Below are positions 53,822-62,972 of a DNA stretch of 64,000 nucleotides, in pieces. A model generated the notes under the pieces. The model was not told the DNA's origin, did not search any database, and saw nothing but the letters and a program-made list of their open reading frames with translations. The translations under genes and the position numbers were made by a program. This stretch comes from Pseudogracilibacillus sp. (GTDB taxonomy: Bacteria; Bacillota; Bacilli; Bacillales; Amphibacillaceae). Location: contig JAPFDT010000001.1 in the NCBI GenBank assembly GCA_026169815.1, positions 62,001-126,000 on the forward strand. The letters are read 5' to 3'. Every line of letters starts with the position of its first letter. The stretch's first letter is position 1.

Positions 53822-55885
53822 CTAATTCCTCTCCTTATCTTCATCTTCGTGATAAAAATTTGCTTTCCATGTTGTTTTTTCGATTATTTTATCAAATGTA
53901 ACGAGCATTGCTGGTAAAAGTAATACGACCATAATAAAGGCAAGTAGCGCCCCTCGTCCAAGTAATAAACCAATCGCTGAGACGACTGGGTCTGTTGACG
54001 TTAGCCATAAGATAAATCCAACAGTCGATAATATCGATGCTGAAATTACAATAGCAAATAGTTTTTCATCTAACGTTTTCTTCACAGCAGGTAAAGCAGG
54101 CATTACTTTACGATTCACTCGATATTCCACCGTTAATAAAATAGCATAGTCTACTGTTGCCGCTAATTGCACGGTACTAACGATTAAATAGCCGATAAAT
54201 ACTAAGGACGAATCAGTAAAGTATGGTACAGATAAATTAATCCAGACTGATGCTTGAATCGTTAATAAAAGTAATATTGGAAATGAGATAGATTTAAACG
54301 TAACTAATAATACAAAGGCAATTGTTACAACGGTTAAAATATTCACGAGTGTGTTGTCCTTTTGTACGACATTTTTCATGTCATATAATGTGACACTTTC
54401 TCCAAGTGCAAAATAATCATCATCGTAATAAGCAGTAGCTACTTCTTTTACATCTTCTACTACTTTAAATGCTCTGTCCCCTTCATCTTTCGTATTTGCA
54501 GTAACAATAATTCGACTAAAGTTATCTGAATAAAATTGCTTCGTGACATCTTTTTCTAAATATTCTTCTGGAATTGCCGAACTAACTGCATTAACATATG
54601 CTAACGTGTTCGTTACATGTTCAACACTGTCTAAATCATCTACTAATTTCCCTTCTTTAGCCACATCACCACTTGGAACTAATAAGACAATTTCGGTGTT
54701 TTTACCAAAGACATCTTCTATTTTCCTTTCATCTAATCCTGGACGTGTCGTTTCTGATTGTTCGCCAATTCCGTAAACGAATGACGTTTCCTTCTGGGCT
54801 AAAAACGCCGGTACAATTAATAATGCGACGAGTAACATAATCGGTATTTTAATCTTCATGACAAACTTACCGACATGTTTAAATTTCGGCACAATTGGTT
54901 TATGCGATGTTTTATCAATCCACTTATAAAACGTTAACGTCAATGCAGGTAAGAAAATCATGACACTAACAAAACTAAGAACAATTCCTTTTACTAAATT
55001 AAGTCCTAAATCAGATCCAATCTCAAAATTCATGAATGTTAATGCGATAAAACCAAAAAAGGTTGTTGATGCACTCGCAATAATTGCTGGAAACGATCGC
55101 TTCATCGCTAAGTTCATCGCCAGTTTAGGTTCTTTACCTTCATCACGATAATCTTGAAAACTATGTAACAAGAAAATCGCATAGTCGAGCGAAACTGCAA
55201 GTTGTAGAATTGGCGCGACTGCTTGGGTCACAAATGATATTTCACCAAGAAAAATATTCGTACCTAAATTGATTAATACTGAAACTCCTATTGCCGTTAA
55301 GAAAAATACTGGTTCTAACCAAGACGTCGTTGATAAAATTAAAATAATAATAATAACTGGAACTAACAATGCCGCAGCAAATAACGTTTCACTAAATGTT
55401 AATTTTTGTTGTGTCGCATTTTCAAGTGCTTCTCCTGTCAATGCATTCTCACCAATTAATTCATATACCTTATCGGTTATCTCAACTTCATCACCTTCAC
55501 GAATACTGAATGAAAATAATGCATGACCATCTTTATAATACGTTTCAATTAACGCATCATCTGCCATTTCTAACGGCATTTTTATATCAAATGCATCATC
55601 AAGCCATGTCACGTCAGATATTCCGTCAATTGCCGCAAGCTGTTCTTTTACATCCATTGCTTCTTGTAATGTGACATCTTCCATCATGACTTGAGCATTT
55701 GGAATAGAACCGTCAAACTCTTCCTCCATAACTTCCATTGCTTCTGTAGATGGAGAATCTTTCGGTAAGTAGTCTTTCATATCATAATTTACATCAACGA
55801 AAAATTGTAATCCGACACAAATAAGTGTAATGATTGTCGTGATGATTATGATTGATTTTTTATGTTTAATAATCCGCGATGCCAT
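53822..55885 (-). CDS. MMPL/RND-family transporter
   Basis: The 687-residue protein has twelve membrane segments in two halves, each with an external loop and an SSD-like block; the paired aspartates in SLDYAIFLLHSFQDY and ATVDYAILLTVEYR serve proton relay. Gram-positive MMPL proteins export lipids, fatty acids or bile salts (FarE is the staphylococcal fatty-acid exporter). It heads a two-gene operon with the LxxG-repeat protein and is divergent from a TetR gene 361 bases away, the FarE/FarR arrangement. A motif with TTCCGGAA lies 43 bases upstream of the start. Confidence 0.92.
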   Translation of the reverse strand: MASRIIKHKKSIIIITTIITLICVGLQFFVDVNYDMKDYLPKDSPSTEAMEVMEEEFDGSIPNAQVMMEDVTLQEAMDVKEQLAAIDGISDVTWLDDAFDIKMPLEMADDALIETYYKDGHALFSFSIREGDEVEITDKVYELIGENALTGEALENATQQKLTFSETLFAAALLVPVIIIILILSTTSWLEPVFFLTAIGVSVLINLGTNIFLGEISFVTQAVAPILQLAVSLDYAIFLLHSFQDYRDEGKEPKLAMNLAMKRSFPAIIASASTTFFGFIALTFMNFEIGSDLGLNLVKGIVLSFVSVMIFLPALTLTFYKWIDKTSHKPIVPKFKHVGKFVMKIKIPIMLLVALLIVPAFLAQKETSFVYGIGEQSETTRPGLDERKIEDVFGKNTEIVLLVPSGDVAKEGKLVDDLDSVEHVTNTLAYVNAVSSAIPEEYLEKDVTKQFYSDNFSRIIVTANTKDEGDRAFKVVEDVKEVATAYYDDDYFALGESVTLYDMKNVVQKDNTLVNILTVVTIAFVLLVTFKSISFPILLLLTIQASVWINLSVPYFTDSSLVFIGYLIVSTVQLAATVDYAILLTVEYRVNRKVMPALPAVKKTLDEKLFAIVISASILSTVGFILWLTSTDPVVSAIGLLLGRGALLAFIMVVLLLPAMLVTFDKIIEKTTWKANFYHEDEDKERN

Positions 55886-55927
55886 ATCGATTGTCGGTCA
55901 TCCTTTCGCAAGCTGAAAAATAAATTA

Positions 55928-55954
55928 ACCGTTCCGGAAATATACTCAATTTTG
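55928..55954 (-). promoter_or_regulatory. 27-bp motif upstream of the MMPL operon
   Basis: It contains TTCCGGAA (55932-55939), AACCG on one side and a TTGAGT that could be a minus-strand -35. The same 27 bases, with two changes, recur at 61390-61416 before the yibE/F operon. A TetR operator placed in the promoter spacer is my inference. Confidence 0.5.
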
Positions 55955-56029
55955 TTTTTCCATTTTTATGTAAATCAATTTTGTAATAAATAACTTTATT
56001 AAAACACTAACGATTGTCTTATGTAGCTA

Positions 56030-56105
56030 GGAACAAATTATAATAATTTTTTATAACTAGAAGTGAATTTTTTCAATTAAATTATCCTATTATGAAATTA
56101 ATTCA
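56030..56105. repeat. MITE-like repeat, right-end fragment
   Basis: TTCAATTAAATTATCCTATT followed by ATGAAATTAATTCA resembles the right end of the 11 kb copy (TTTTAATTAAATTATCTTATT then ATGAAATTGATTCA). No matching left end was found. Confidence 0.55.
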
Positions 56106-56246
56106 GCTAGACATTCTATTTATCTCCCCTTATCATTATATAACACCGTGTTGCTTTTACAACAGACAGTTTTATGCTATTCGTATGTAATCCAACAGTT
56201 AGTTTCATTGCGTTGGAAAACATTTTATTAAAAGGAGAAAATATTA

Positions 56247-56798
56247 ATGAGTTCACAAGCTATTGACCGTAGAAAGAAATATACACGTATGGTTTTGAAA
56301 GAAAGTTTGTTAGAAATTCTTCAGGAAAAACAGTTGTTTTCGGTTACTGTAAAAGAAATCTGCGAACTAGCCGATATTAATCGCTCTACTTTTTACGATC
56401 ATTATGCAGATCAATTTGCTTTATTAACTGAAATTGAAGATGAATTAATAGAAGATATGACGAATTATTTACATGCTTATAATGTAGAACAAAAAGTGGA
56501 AGCATTACAAATGACGGAAAAACTAATTACATATTTCGCTTCGAAAAAACGTGTCTGTTTAACATTGTTAAGTCATAATAGCCATTCATCTTTCGAACAA
56601 AAAGTACGTCATGTTGCTGAGCACTTCATTATGCAAAATGTTACAAAAAATAATCATACTGATAAAGCAACTTATCAATATATGAGCGCTTATATGATTA
56701 GCGGTAGTATTGAAGTGATGAAGATGTGGTTAGAAAATGATATGGATAAAACACCAAAAGAGATTGCTAGCTTAATTACTAATTTAAGTACGTTATAA
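56247..56798 (+). CDS. TetR-family regulator
   Basis: A 183-residue regulator with an N-terminal helix-turn-helix: FSVTVKEICELADINRSTFYDHYAD at about 35-59. The C-terminal ligand domain (QKVEALQMTEKLITYFASK, YMSAYMISGSIEVMKMW) resembles the YfiR/AefR-like type of unknown ligand. Divergence from the MMPL operon suggests it represses that pump. Its own leader has TCCAAC-N15-GTTGGA (56191-56217), a possible site. AAAAGGAGAAAATATTA precedes ATG 56247. Confidence 0.9.
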   Translation: MSSQAIDRRKKYTRMVLKESLLEILQEKQLFSVTVKEICELADINRSTFYDHYADQFALLTEIEDELIEDMTNYLHAYNVEQKVEALQMTEKLITYFASKKRVCLTLLSHNSHSSFEQKVRHVAEHFIMQNVTKNNHTDKATYQYMSAYMISGSIEVMKMWLENDMDKTPKEIASLITNLSTL

Positions 56799-56903
56799 TG
56801 TTTGGTTCACCTTTATCATATGATTTTTCCTGAATAGTTATATTTTGTGTGTTCATACTACTTATTGATGCCATTTATATTGCAAATAAGGATAGGTGAA
56901 CAA

Positions 56904-58964
56904 ATGGATAAACAATCTCATAAAAATCAGGTGAATGAAAATAGTAAAAACGAACAGTTAGAACAATATCGGGTAACAAACGCTGGCAATCCAATGACGA
57001 CAAATCAAGCTATTCGAATGTCTAATGATGAGGAAACGCTAAAAGCTGGTGAACGCGGTCCTTCCCTCCATGAAGACGTTCATTACTTTGAGAAAATTAC
57101 TCATTTTGTTCATGAAGAAATTCCAGAGCGAAAAGTGCATGCTAGAGGATATGGTGCACATGGTGAGTTCGAATGTTATGAATCGATGAAAAAGTTAACG
57201 AAAGCAGATTTTTTACAAGAACCTGGTAAAAAAACACCTGTATTTGTTAGATTTTCTACTGTACAAGGAAGTAAAGGATCTAAAGACACAGCGAGAGATT
57301 TACGTTGTAAAGGGGTTAAATTTTATACGGAGGAAGGTAATTATGACTTAACGACAATTGCTATGCCTGTCTTAATTAACCAAGATCCAATGAAATTTCC
57401 TGATGTTATCCATGCTTATCAACCTGAGCCACGTACTGGTATGCCTACAGCCGCAGGAGCACATGATAATTTTTGGGATTATGTTGCTAATAATGAAGAA
57501 TCACTTCATATGGTTATGTGGATTATGTCTGATCGAGGTATTTTAAAAAACTACCGATCAATGGAATCATGGGCAATTAATACATACCTCTTCGTCAACG
57601 AACAAGGGACAGCTTCATTCGTTAGGTTTGTATGGAAACCCGTTCTTGGCGTGCATTCCTTACTACAAGATGAAGCACAAAAAATTGGCGGAATTGACCC
57701 AGACTACCATCGAAGAGATCTTCGTGAAGCAATTGATCGTGGTGCTTTTCCTGAATATGAATTAGGTGTACAAATCATTCCAATGGAAGATGAGTTTAAA
57801 TATGATTTCGATGTACTTGACCCAGCAAAATTCTGGCCGGAAGAACTTATCCCTGTACAATTAATCGGTAAAATGACGTTAAATAAAAATGTCGATAACG
57901 AATTCGCCGAGTTAGAACAAGTTGCTTTTAACCCTGCTAACGTCGTGCCAGGCATCGACTTCTCCAATGATCCTGTTTTACAAGGAAGATTAATCGTCTA
58001 TCAAAGTGCACAATATCATCGCCTCGGTAGTGCTAACTTCCAAGATTTACCGATTAATAAGCCGGTTTGTCCTTTTCATAATAACCAACAAAAAGGTTAT
58101 ATGCGTTATCAAATCGATGTAGATCAAGTAAATTACCATAACAATTCATTAGCAAACAACACTCCGCATCCAACTACACCAGATGAAGGTGGATATGAAC
58201 ATGCTCCACAAAAGGTATCTGGTCATGTTACAAGAGGTCGTAGTGAAACGTTTAATGATGTGTATTCACAACCTAGAATATTTTGGAACAGTTTGAGCCC
58301 TGTTGAACAACAACATACGATTGATGCCTTCAGCTATCAATTAGGTAGTGTAAAGAGTGATTCTGTTCGCCAACAAAACGTCGATGTACTTGTTAATATT
58401 GATAAGAATTTAGCAAATACAGTTGCTGATAATATTGGCGTAGCACGACCTGATGGTACACATGTAGATGTTGAAACAAGTTACCCATCCCTTAGCCAAG
58501 CTAATGCTCCTAAAAGTGTCTATACACAAAAAGTAGGTGTCATCATTGCTAATGATTTTGAGGACAAAGAAGTAACGAATATTTTAACAACTTTAGAAAA
58601 GGAAGGCGCCTTTATTGAAGTGATCAGTGAAACATTACAAGATGTGATTGGCGCTGACGGTACAGTTATTAATGTAGATAAAACATTTATGACGACAAGC
58701 CCTTATATTCTTGACTCACTGTATGTCGTCGGAGGCACCGTACAAAATGAAACGAAATTCAATTATCATGTAAATCACTTCATTAAAGTAGCTTTTGATC
58801 ATTATAAGCCAATCGGTTTTGCTACAACTGCCAAAATGCTTATTGATGCAAACGCAATGGAATCTGTACCGGGAGTTATTTCTGCAACTAATAGCACAAA
58901 CTTTACTACAGACTTTCTTACAGCAATTGCTGAACAACGCTTTTGGGATAGAAAGGTGTATTAA
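56904..58964 (+). CDS. Large-subunit (HPII/KatE-like) catalase, divergent distal pocket
   Basis: A 686-residue clade-2 type catalase: core to about 510, then a class-I-amidotransferase-like domain (KVGVIIANDFEDKEV, YVVGGTV). The N-terminal arm NPMTTNQAIRMSNDEETLKAGERGP, distal His79 (VHARG), RFSTV, and proximal Arg362-x3-Tyr366 (RLIVY) are kept. Where the family has LVGNNxP, with the distal asparagine, this protein reads LTTIAMP (149-155). The proximal region also departs from FSYTDTQ. It may therefore have low catalase activity or another haem function. ATG 56904 follows AAGGATAGGTG; the longer frame to 56847 has no site. It probably stands alone. Confidence 0.88.
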   Translation: MDKQSHKNQVNENSKNEQLEQYRVTNAGNPMTTNQAIRMSNDEETLKAGERGPSLHEDVHYFEKITHFVHEEIPERKVHARGYGAHGEFECYESMKKLTKADFLQEPGKKTPVFVRFSTVQGSKGSKDTARDLRCKGVKFYTEEGNYDLTTIAMPVLINQDPMKFPDVIHAYQPEPRTGMPTAAGAHDNFWDYVANNEESLHMVMWIMSDRGILKNYRSMESWAINTYLFVNEQGTASFVRFVWKPVLGVHSLLQDEAQKIGGIDPDYHRRDLREAIDRGAFPEYELGVQIIPMEDEFKYDFDVLDPAKFWPEELIPVQLIGKMTLNKNVDNEFAELEQVAFNPANVVPGIDFSNDPVLQGRLIVYQSAQYHRLGSANFQDLPINKPVCPFHNNQQKGYMRYQIDVDQVNYHNNSLANNTPHPTTPDEGGYEHAPQKVSGHVTRGRSETFNDVYSQPRIFWNSLSPVEQQHTIDAFSYQLGSVKSDSVRQQNVDVLVNIDKNLANTVADNIGVARPDGTHVDVETSYPSLSQANAPKSVYTQKVGVIIANDFEDKEVTNILTTLEKEGAFIEVISETLQDVIGADGTVINVDKTFMTTSPYILDSLYVVGGTVQNETKFNYHVNHFIKVAFDHYKPIGFATTAKMLIDANAMESVPGVISATNSTNFTTDFLTAIAEQRFWDRKVY

Positions 58965-58987
58965 AAAAGAAAGAAGAGTTTTAAGGG

Positions 58988-59275
58988 TGTCAATTTCATC
59001 ATTCATATTTAGTAGCTTAAACATGAACTTTACGTTTGATGATAAATCCGTTTACTTTCATTACAGCCGACTGCTTTCTGCGGGCATGACCTCAACTCTT
59101 GACCCAACACTAACGTGTCGGGTCAAGGATTTTCGGATTCATGCTTTTCCCGCAAGAGTCAGTCGGCTTTCATTCCAGTAAACTTAGTTTCATGAGCAAA
59201 ACAAGTATATTTAATGAAATTTACGACTAACCGTTCGTGTTTTAATTGGACTTTCCTATAATGAAATTGATTCAA
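58988..59275. repeat. MITE-like repeat, composite copy with insert
   Basis: The left end has lost the first bases (GTCAATTTCATCATTCAT) and the right end is ATGAAATTGATTCAA (59261-59275). Inner sequences match the 11 kb copy, but the segment TTTACTTTCATT / CCAGTAAACTTAGTT is split by a 105-base palindromic insert. Confidence 0.85.
59063..59167. mobile_element. 105-bp palindromic insert with 7-bp target duplication
   Basis: Ends GCCGACTG (59066-59073) and CAGTCGGC (59160-59167) are inverted repeats; the inside has TTTCTGCGGGC and CCCGCAAGAGTC, a variant of the 1 kb and 24 kb repeats. TTTCATT occurs directly before (59056-59062) and after (59168-59174), and once at the matching point of the 11 kb copy. 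It encodes no protein. Confidence 0.8.
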
Positions 59276-59313
59276 CTGAATGTTTTTTCTTTTTTATATT
59301 TTTCCCTACTATT

Positions 59314-60096
59314 TTACTCCTGCTGAGATGATGCTGCCTTTTCTCTTCTTCTCACTAAATAAACTGCATTTATCCATGCTGCGATTGGTGTAATTAATGC
59401 AATACCTATTCCTGCACATAGAATAATCATCATTTCACCTGTAAACACTTTTGAGTTAACAATTTCTCCAAGCGAATACGTCATATCTTTAAACCAAATT
59501 AACAAACCCATATAGGAACCAAAAAAGGCAAAAAACAATGTATTTGTATTTGACCCTAATATATCTCTACCTATATTTATACCTGATTTAAACAGCTCCC
59601 CCCTACTAATATTTGGATGGTGACGAAATATCTCTCGCATTGGTGACGTAATCGAAATAGCGACATCTGTAATTGCTCCAATTGTACTCATGATAATCAT
59701 CGATGTACCCACCTTCACAAAGTCTACACCAATATAAAGTGAAAAAATGTTGAGTTCTTCAATTTGTTCTTCTCCAAACCCTTGAATCATAGACATTTTC
59801 GTTAAAACATTGATAAATATAATTAAAATTGCAATCGTGATAACTGTTGATACAAACGCTGTCTTCGTTTTACTATTTACTTCATTAATATAAAACAAAT
59901 TAATACAACTAATAATCGCACACGCAATTAATGTTAAAATAACTGGATTCACATGTGGGTCTGTCATAAATAAAATCGTTAATAGTAACACACCAAAATT
60001 AAAAAATAGTGCGATAAACGAGCGTGCTCCTTTTCTTCCACCAATGACAACCATTAAGACGAATAAAATAACGGCAAGGATGAATAACATATTCAT
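59314..60096 (-). CDS. YibE/F-family membrane protein (second)
   Basis: A 260-residue protein with about seven membrane segments and the YibE/F core GAITDVAISITSPMREIFRHHPNISRGELFKSGINIGRDILGSNTNTLFFAF. The family is common in Firmicutes and has no proven function. It overlaps the preceding yibE/F gene as ATGA and so is translated from the same message; the two proteins probably form a complex. The C-terminus is basic (RRREKAASSQQE). Confidence 0.86.
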   Translation of the reverse strand: MNMLFILAVILFVLMVVIGGRKGARSFIALFFNFGVLLLTILFMTDPHVNPVILTLIACAIISCINLFYINEVNSKTKTAFVSTVITIAILIIFINVLTKMSMIQGFGEEQIEELNIFSLYIGVDFVKVGTSMIIMSTIGAITDVAISITSPMREIFRHHPNISRGELFKSGINIGRDILGSNTNTLFFAFFGSYMGLLIWFKDMTYSLGEIVNSKVFTGEMMIILCAGIGIALITPIAAWINAVYLVRRREKAASSQQE

Positions 60097-61229
60097 ATTT
60101 TCGCCCGCTTTCTGTTAACAAAAAATAGCGACACGTACAAACCAAATGGAATAGCTAAAACAATACCAATACCTCCAGCTAATGCTCGAGCCAGTTCTAA
60201 CGATAAATTTAACGACAAAGCAAAATTAAGCGCCGTTCCATTTTTCAAGTATAAAATTAACATCGGCATCGAACCACTCACATAAGCAAAAAATAAAATA
60301 CTCGTCATTGTTCCCATAATATCTTTTCCAATATCTAATGCCGAAGCTTTCAGTGCCGCATCTTTAATATGTGGATCCTTTTCATATAATTCAAAAATAG
60401 AAGATGACATCGTAATAGCAACATCCATTACGGCTCCTAACGAACCGACAAACAAGCCTGCCATGAAGACTAATTGATATGGACGAGTTAAAAAATCCAT
60501 CGCTTCATAACGAAGCCCATTTTCATTCGTGACTAACATAACAAGCCATGTTATAAATAATGCAGAAAACGTTCCTAACAATGTAACAATTATAGCTGCA
60601 TAAGACTTTTCATTTCTTCCATTTACAAGTAACAATGAAGTGACAGTAAATAATACAACTGTTATCCCACAAATTAACAGTAAGCTAATATGGGGATGTT
60701 TCACATATATATCTAATGCATACGCTAATAACACTGCATTTAATGCCAAGCTAACGATGGAATAAAACCCTTGCTTCTTACCGATTAAGAGTAACGTAAA
60801 GATAAAAATCCACAATACATACATCATATATGTATCCCGTTTCACATCTTGAATTGATCCAGTCAGATTTGTTTCTATCTGTTTTTTATCCAAAACAACA
60901 AACAAATTATCTCCTACGGTATATGCTTGATCATAGGCACCTGATTGTGAATATTCATTTTGTAATGCAATCATTTCTCCTTTATGATCGCCATTTTGCA
61001 AAACTGCTTCTATCTGTTGAGTGGATAACTCATCCTCATTTTGATGACCATCTATTAAAGGCTCTGTGTCTATTACCTTTGTCTCAACTACTTTAGCAAT
61101 TGGTCGTTCGTACAAAAAATGATTATGTTCAACAAAGATAATCGAAGCGATACATAATATGAATACTCCTAAATATATAAACATTGTTTGTTTAGTTACT
61201 TTTTCACGTAGATTATTAAACAAGCTCAC
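60093..61229 (-). CDS. YibE/F-family membrane protein (first)
   Basis: A 378-residue protein with one N-terminal membrane segment, an extracellular domain of about 100 residues (VIDTEPLIDGHQNEDELSTQ), then seven membrane segments. The core GAVMDVAITMSSSIFELYEKDPHIKDAALKASALDIGKDIMGTMTSILFFAY parallels the second gene. GTG 61229 follows CTGGAGGG. A motif shared with the MMPL operon lies 161 bases upstream. Confidence 0.87.
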   Translation of the reverse strand: MSLFNNLREKVTKQTMFIYLGVFILCIASIIFVEHNHFLYERPIAKVVETKVIDTEPLIDGHQNEDELSTQQIEAVLQNGDHKGEMIALQNEYSQSGAYDQAYTVGDNLFVVLDKKQIETNLTGSIQDVKRDTYMMYVLWIFIFTLLLIGKKQGFYSIVSLALNAVLLAYALDIYVKHPHISLLLICGITVVLFTVTSLLLVNGRNEKSYAAIIVTLLGTFSALFITWLVMLVTNENGLRYEAMDFLTRPYQLVFMAGLFVGSLGAVMDVAITMSSSIFELYEKDPHIKDAALKASALDIGKDIMGTMTSILFFAYVSGSMPMLILYLKNGTALNFALSLNLSLELARALAGGIGIVLAIPFGLYVSLFFVNRKRAKI

Positions 61230-61389
61230 TAAAAGCCCTCCAGCTAAGTTAATTAAAATTTTCTTACCTTTAACTTGCTCTCATATTACCATTAAGAGAC
61301 TAATCTATACCACCATAACCTAAATTAGCATGCAGAAAAAAATAGGTTAGTTTTTACTGAACCACTATCATAGATGTTCAGTAATAACT

Positions 61390-61416
61390 AACCGTTTCGG
61401 AAATATACTTAATTTT
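61390..61416 (-). promoter_or_regulatory. 27-bp motif upstream of the yibE/F operon
   Basis: Matches 55928-55954 at 25 of 27 positions; the palindrome is reduced to TTTCGGAA. On the minus strand TTAAGT lies at the -35-like position as in the first copy. Confidence 0.5.
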
Positions 61417-61470
61417 TCCTTTCGACTTTCTAATGCGTAAATATGTTTTGTCTCAACCTAATTTTGAACT

Positions 61471-61521
61471 CATGCCCTTCCCCTAGGTGTCAGTCGGTTT
61501 CCATTCAAGTAAACTTAGTTA
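61471..61521. repeat. Remnant of the composite repeat
   Basis: CATGCCCTTCCCCTAGGTGT-CAGTCGG followed by AAGTAAACTTAGTTA corresponds to the right half of the 59 kb element, both insert end and outer repeat. The left half is not recognisable. Confidence 0.65.
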
Positions 61522-61556
61522 CAGTAATTAAACACATATGTTCATAACTTTTTTAT

Positions 61557-62819
61557 TTACTCCACTTTTTGCACATTTTGTATGATGAATCCACTTTTCG
61601 GTACACTTGGCATTTCTTTCATACTTAGGCTTAAATCTTGTTCTGCTACGTCATAACTCATTTTATTTACTAGCAAATCAAGCGCTCGTTGCATAACAGC
61701 AATTGTTAACCATTCTCCAGCACAACGGTGGCCGGTGAGGTAATCGCCACCACCTTGTGGTATTAAATCAAATGGGCTTTTATCCCAACTTGTAAATCGT
61801 TCTGGAGAAAAATCGTTAGGGTTTTCCCATAACTCTGGATGATGGTTCGTTCCATATAAATCTAATAATACGAGTGTGCCTTTTTTAAAGTCATGACCGC
61901 CCCAGAAGAAATCATTTTTCACAATAGCGGGTGCTACTGGGAAAAATGGATAATATCTTCTTACTTCTTGTACGAACATTTTATTATACGTCTTATCTCC
62001 ATTTCGTAGCTCATCTACTTCTTTCGGGAATTCGTGTAATGCTAAAGCACTTAACACAATATATACAGAAATCGCAACAGTCGGTCTTAATAAATTTAAC
62101 ACTTCTACTGCTGCAGTATGTGTCGCTAGCAACTCCCCTTCTAAGTCTTTATGAAAAGCTATTTTATAGAATGGTCTCTCTTCATCCACCGTTACTTCGC
62201 CTGAACGAATTTTTCCAATTAGTTTTTCAAGCCATTTTTCATTTTTATTCCGAGCATGTTTACCTTTAAAATGTTTCATACCGATTTTTTCAGCGGATTC
62301 ATACATATTCCCTAGTTCTTTACTAAATGACTCAATGTCTACTTCATCAAGTGGTACACCTACCCATTTGGAAATTGCAATCGTTAAAATTTGCTTCACT
62401 TCTTCATATAAAACAATATTATTTTGTTTTGCCCATTCATTTAAAGATTTCATCCATTCATCTTCTACTAAATCGCCAATTTCTTCTAGGCTCTCTTTTG
62501 TCATAAAATTCATAAACAAGGATTTTCTATGCGCATGCTCTTCTCCATCTAATGTTTGCACTCCATCTTGCCCAAATAATGTATTTAACACCTTATTTGG
62601 TGCTGCACCATGTCGTTTAAATTTATCATTATCATAAAAAGCTTCGGCCGCTTCTTTTCCCGCCATACAAATGACTTGCTTTCCACCTAGAATTCTTGTT
62701 TTAAACATATCACGATTAAATCTCTTTCTACGATTCGTAATATATAAATATCCTTCATTAAAAAAAGCTAACGTATTATCAAGCCCTTCATCGTATGGTA
62801 ATTCTTCTCGAAAAGCCAT
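61557..62819 (-). CDS. cypC: Fatty-acid peroxygenase, cytochrome P450 CYP152
   Basis: A 420-residue P450 that uses hydrogen peroxide to hydroxylate fatty acids. The haem ligand is Cys366 in TGHRCAGEW; the carboxylate-binding Arg-Pro is in NLLRPTVAISV, which replaces the acid-alcohol pair of ordinary P450s. Position 88 (GVQTLDG) is Gln, as in the hydroxylating P450-BSbeta, whereas the alkene-forming OleT has His there; hydroxylation is therefore more likely. ATG 62819 follows GGAGGAATTAAGG; an earlier ATG at 62834 overlaps that site. No redox partner is needed or present. Confidence 0.94.
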   Translation of the reverse strand: MAFREELPYDEGLDNTLAFFNEGYLYITNRRKRFNRDMFKTRILGGKQVICMAGKEAAEAFYDNDKFKRHGAAPNKVLNTLFGQDGVQTLDGEEHAHRKSLFMNFMTKESLEEIGDLVEDEWMKSLNEWAKQNNIVLYEEVKQILTIAISKWVGVPLDEVDIESFSKELGNMYESAEKIGMKHFKGKHARNKNEKWLEKLIGKIRSGEVTVDEERPFYKIAFHKDLEGELLATHTAAVEVLNLLRPTVAISVYIVLSALALHEFPKEVDELRNGDKTYNKMFVQEVRRYYPFFPVAPAIVKNDFFWGGHDFKKGTLVLLDLYGTNHHPELWENPNDFSPERFTSWDKSPFDLIPQGGGDYLTGHRCAGEWLTIAVMQRALDLLVNKMSYDVAEQDLSLSMKEMPSVPKSGFIIQNVQKVE

Positions 62820-62933
62820 CCTTAATTCCTCCATTACTTATTAATGTCATATCTTGTTGCCTCAATATAAATAAGTTCCCGACTTTGTCACTTTAAAACG
62901 TTAGAACGTATTCTCTTTTGATGCATTCATTGC

Positions 62934-62953
62934 TATACTATGAGGATAGTATA
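62934..62953 (+). promoter_or_regulatory. Inverted repeat at the symporter promoter
   Basis: TATACTAT-GAGG-ATAGTATA, perfect 8-bp arms, 20 bases before the symporter start. It contains TATACT and overlaps TATAAT (62950-62955), so it may be an operator over the -10 region. Confidence 0.45.
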
Positions 62954-62972
62954 ATTAAAGGAGTTATTTTAT

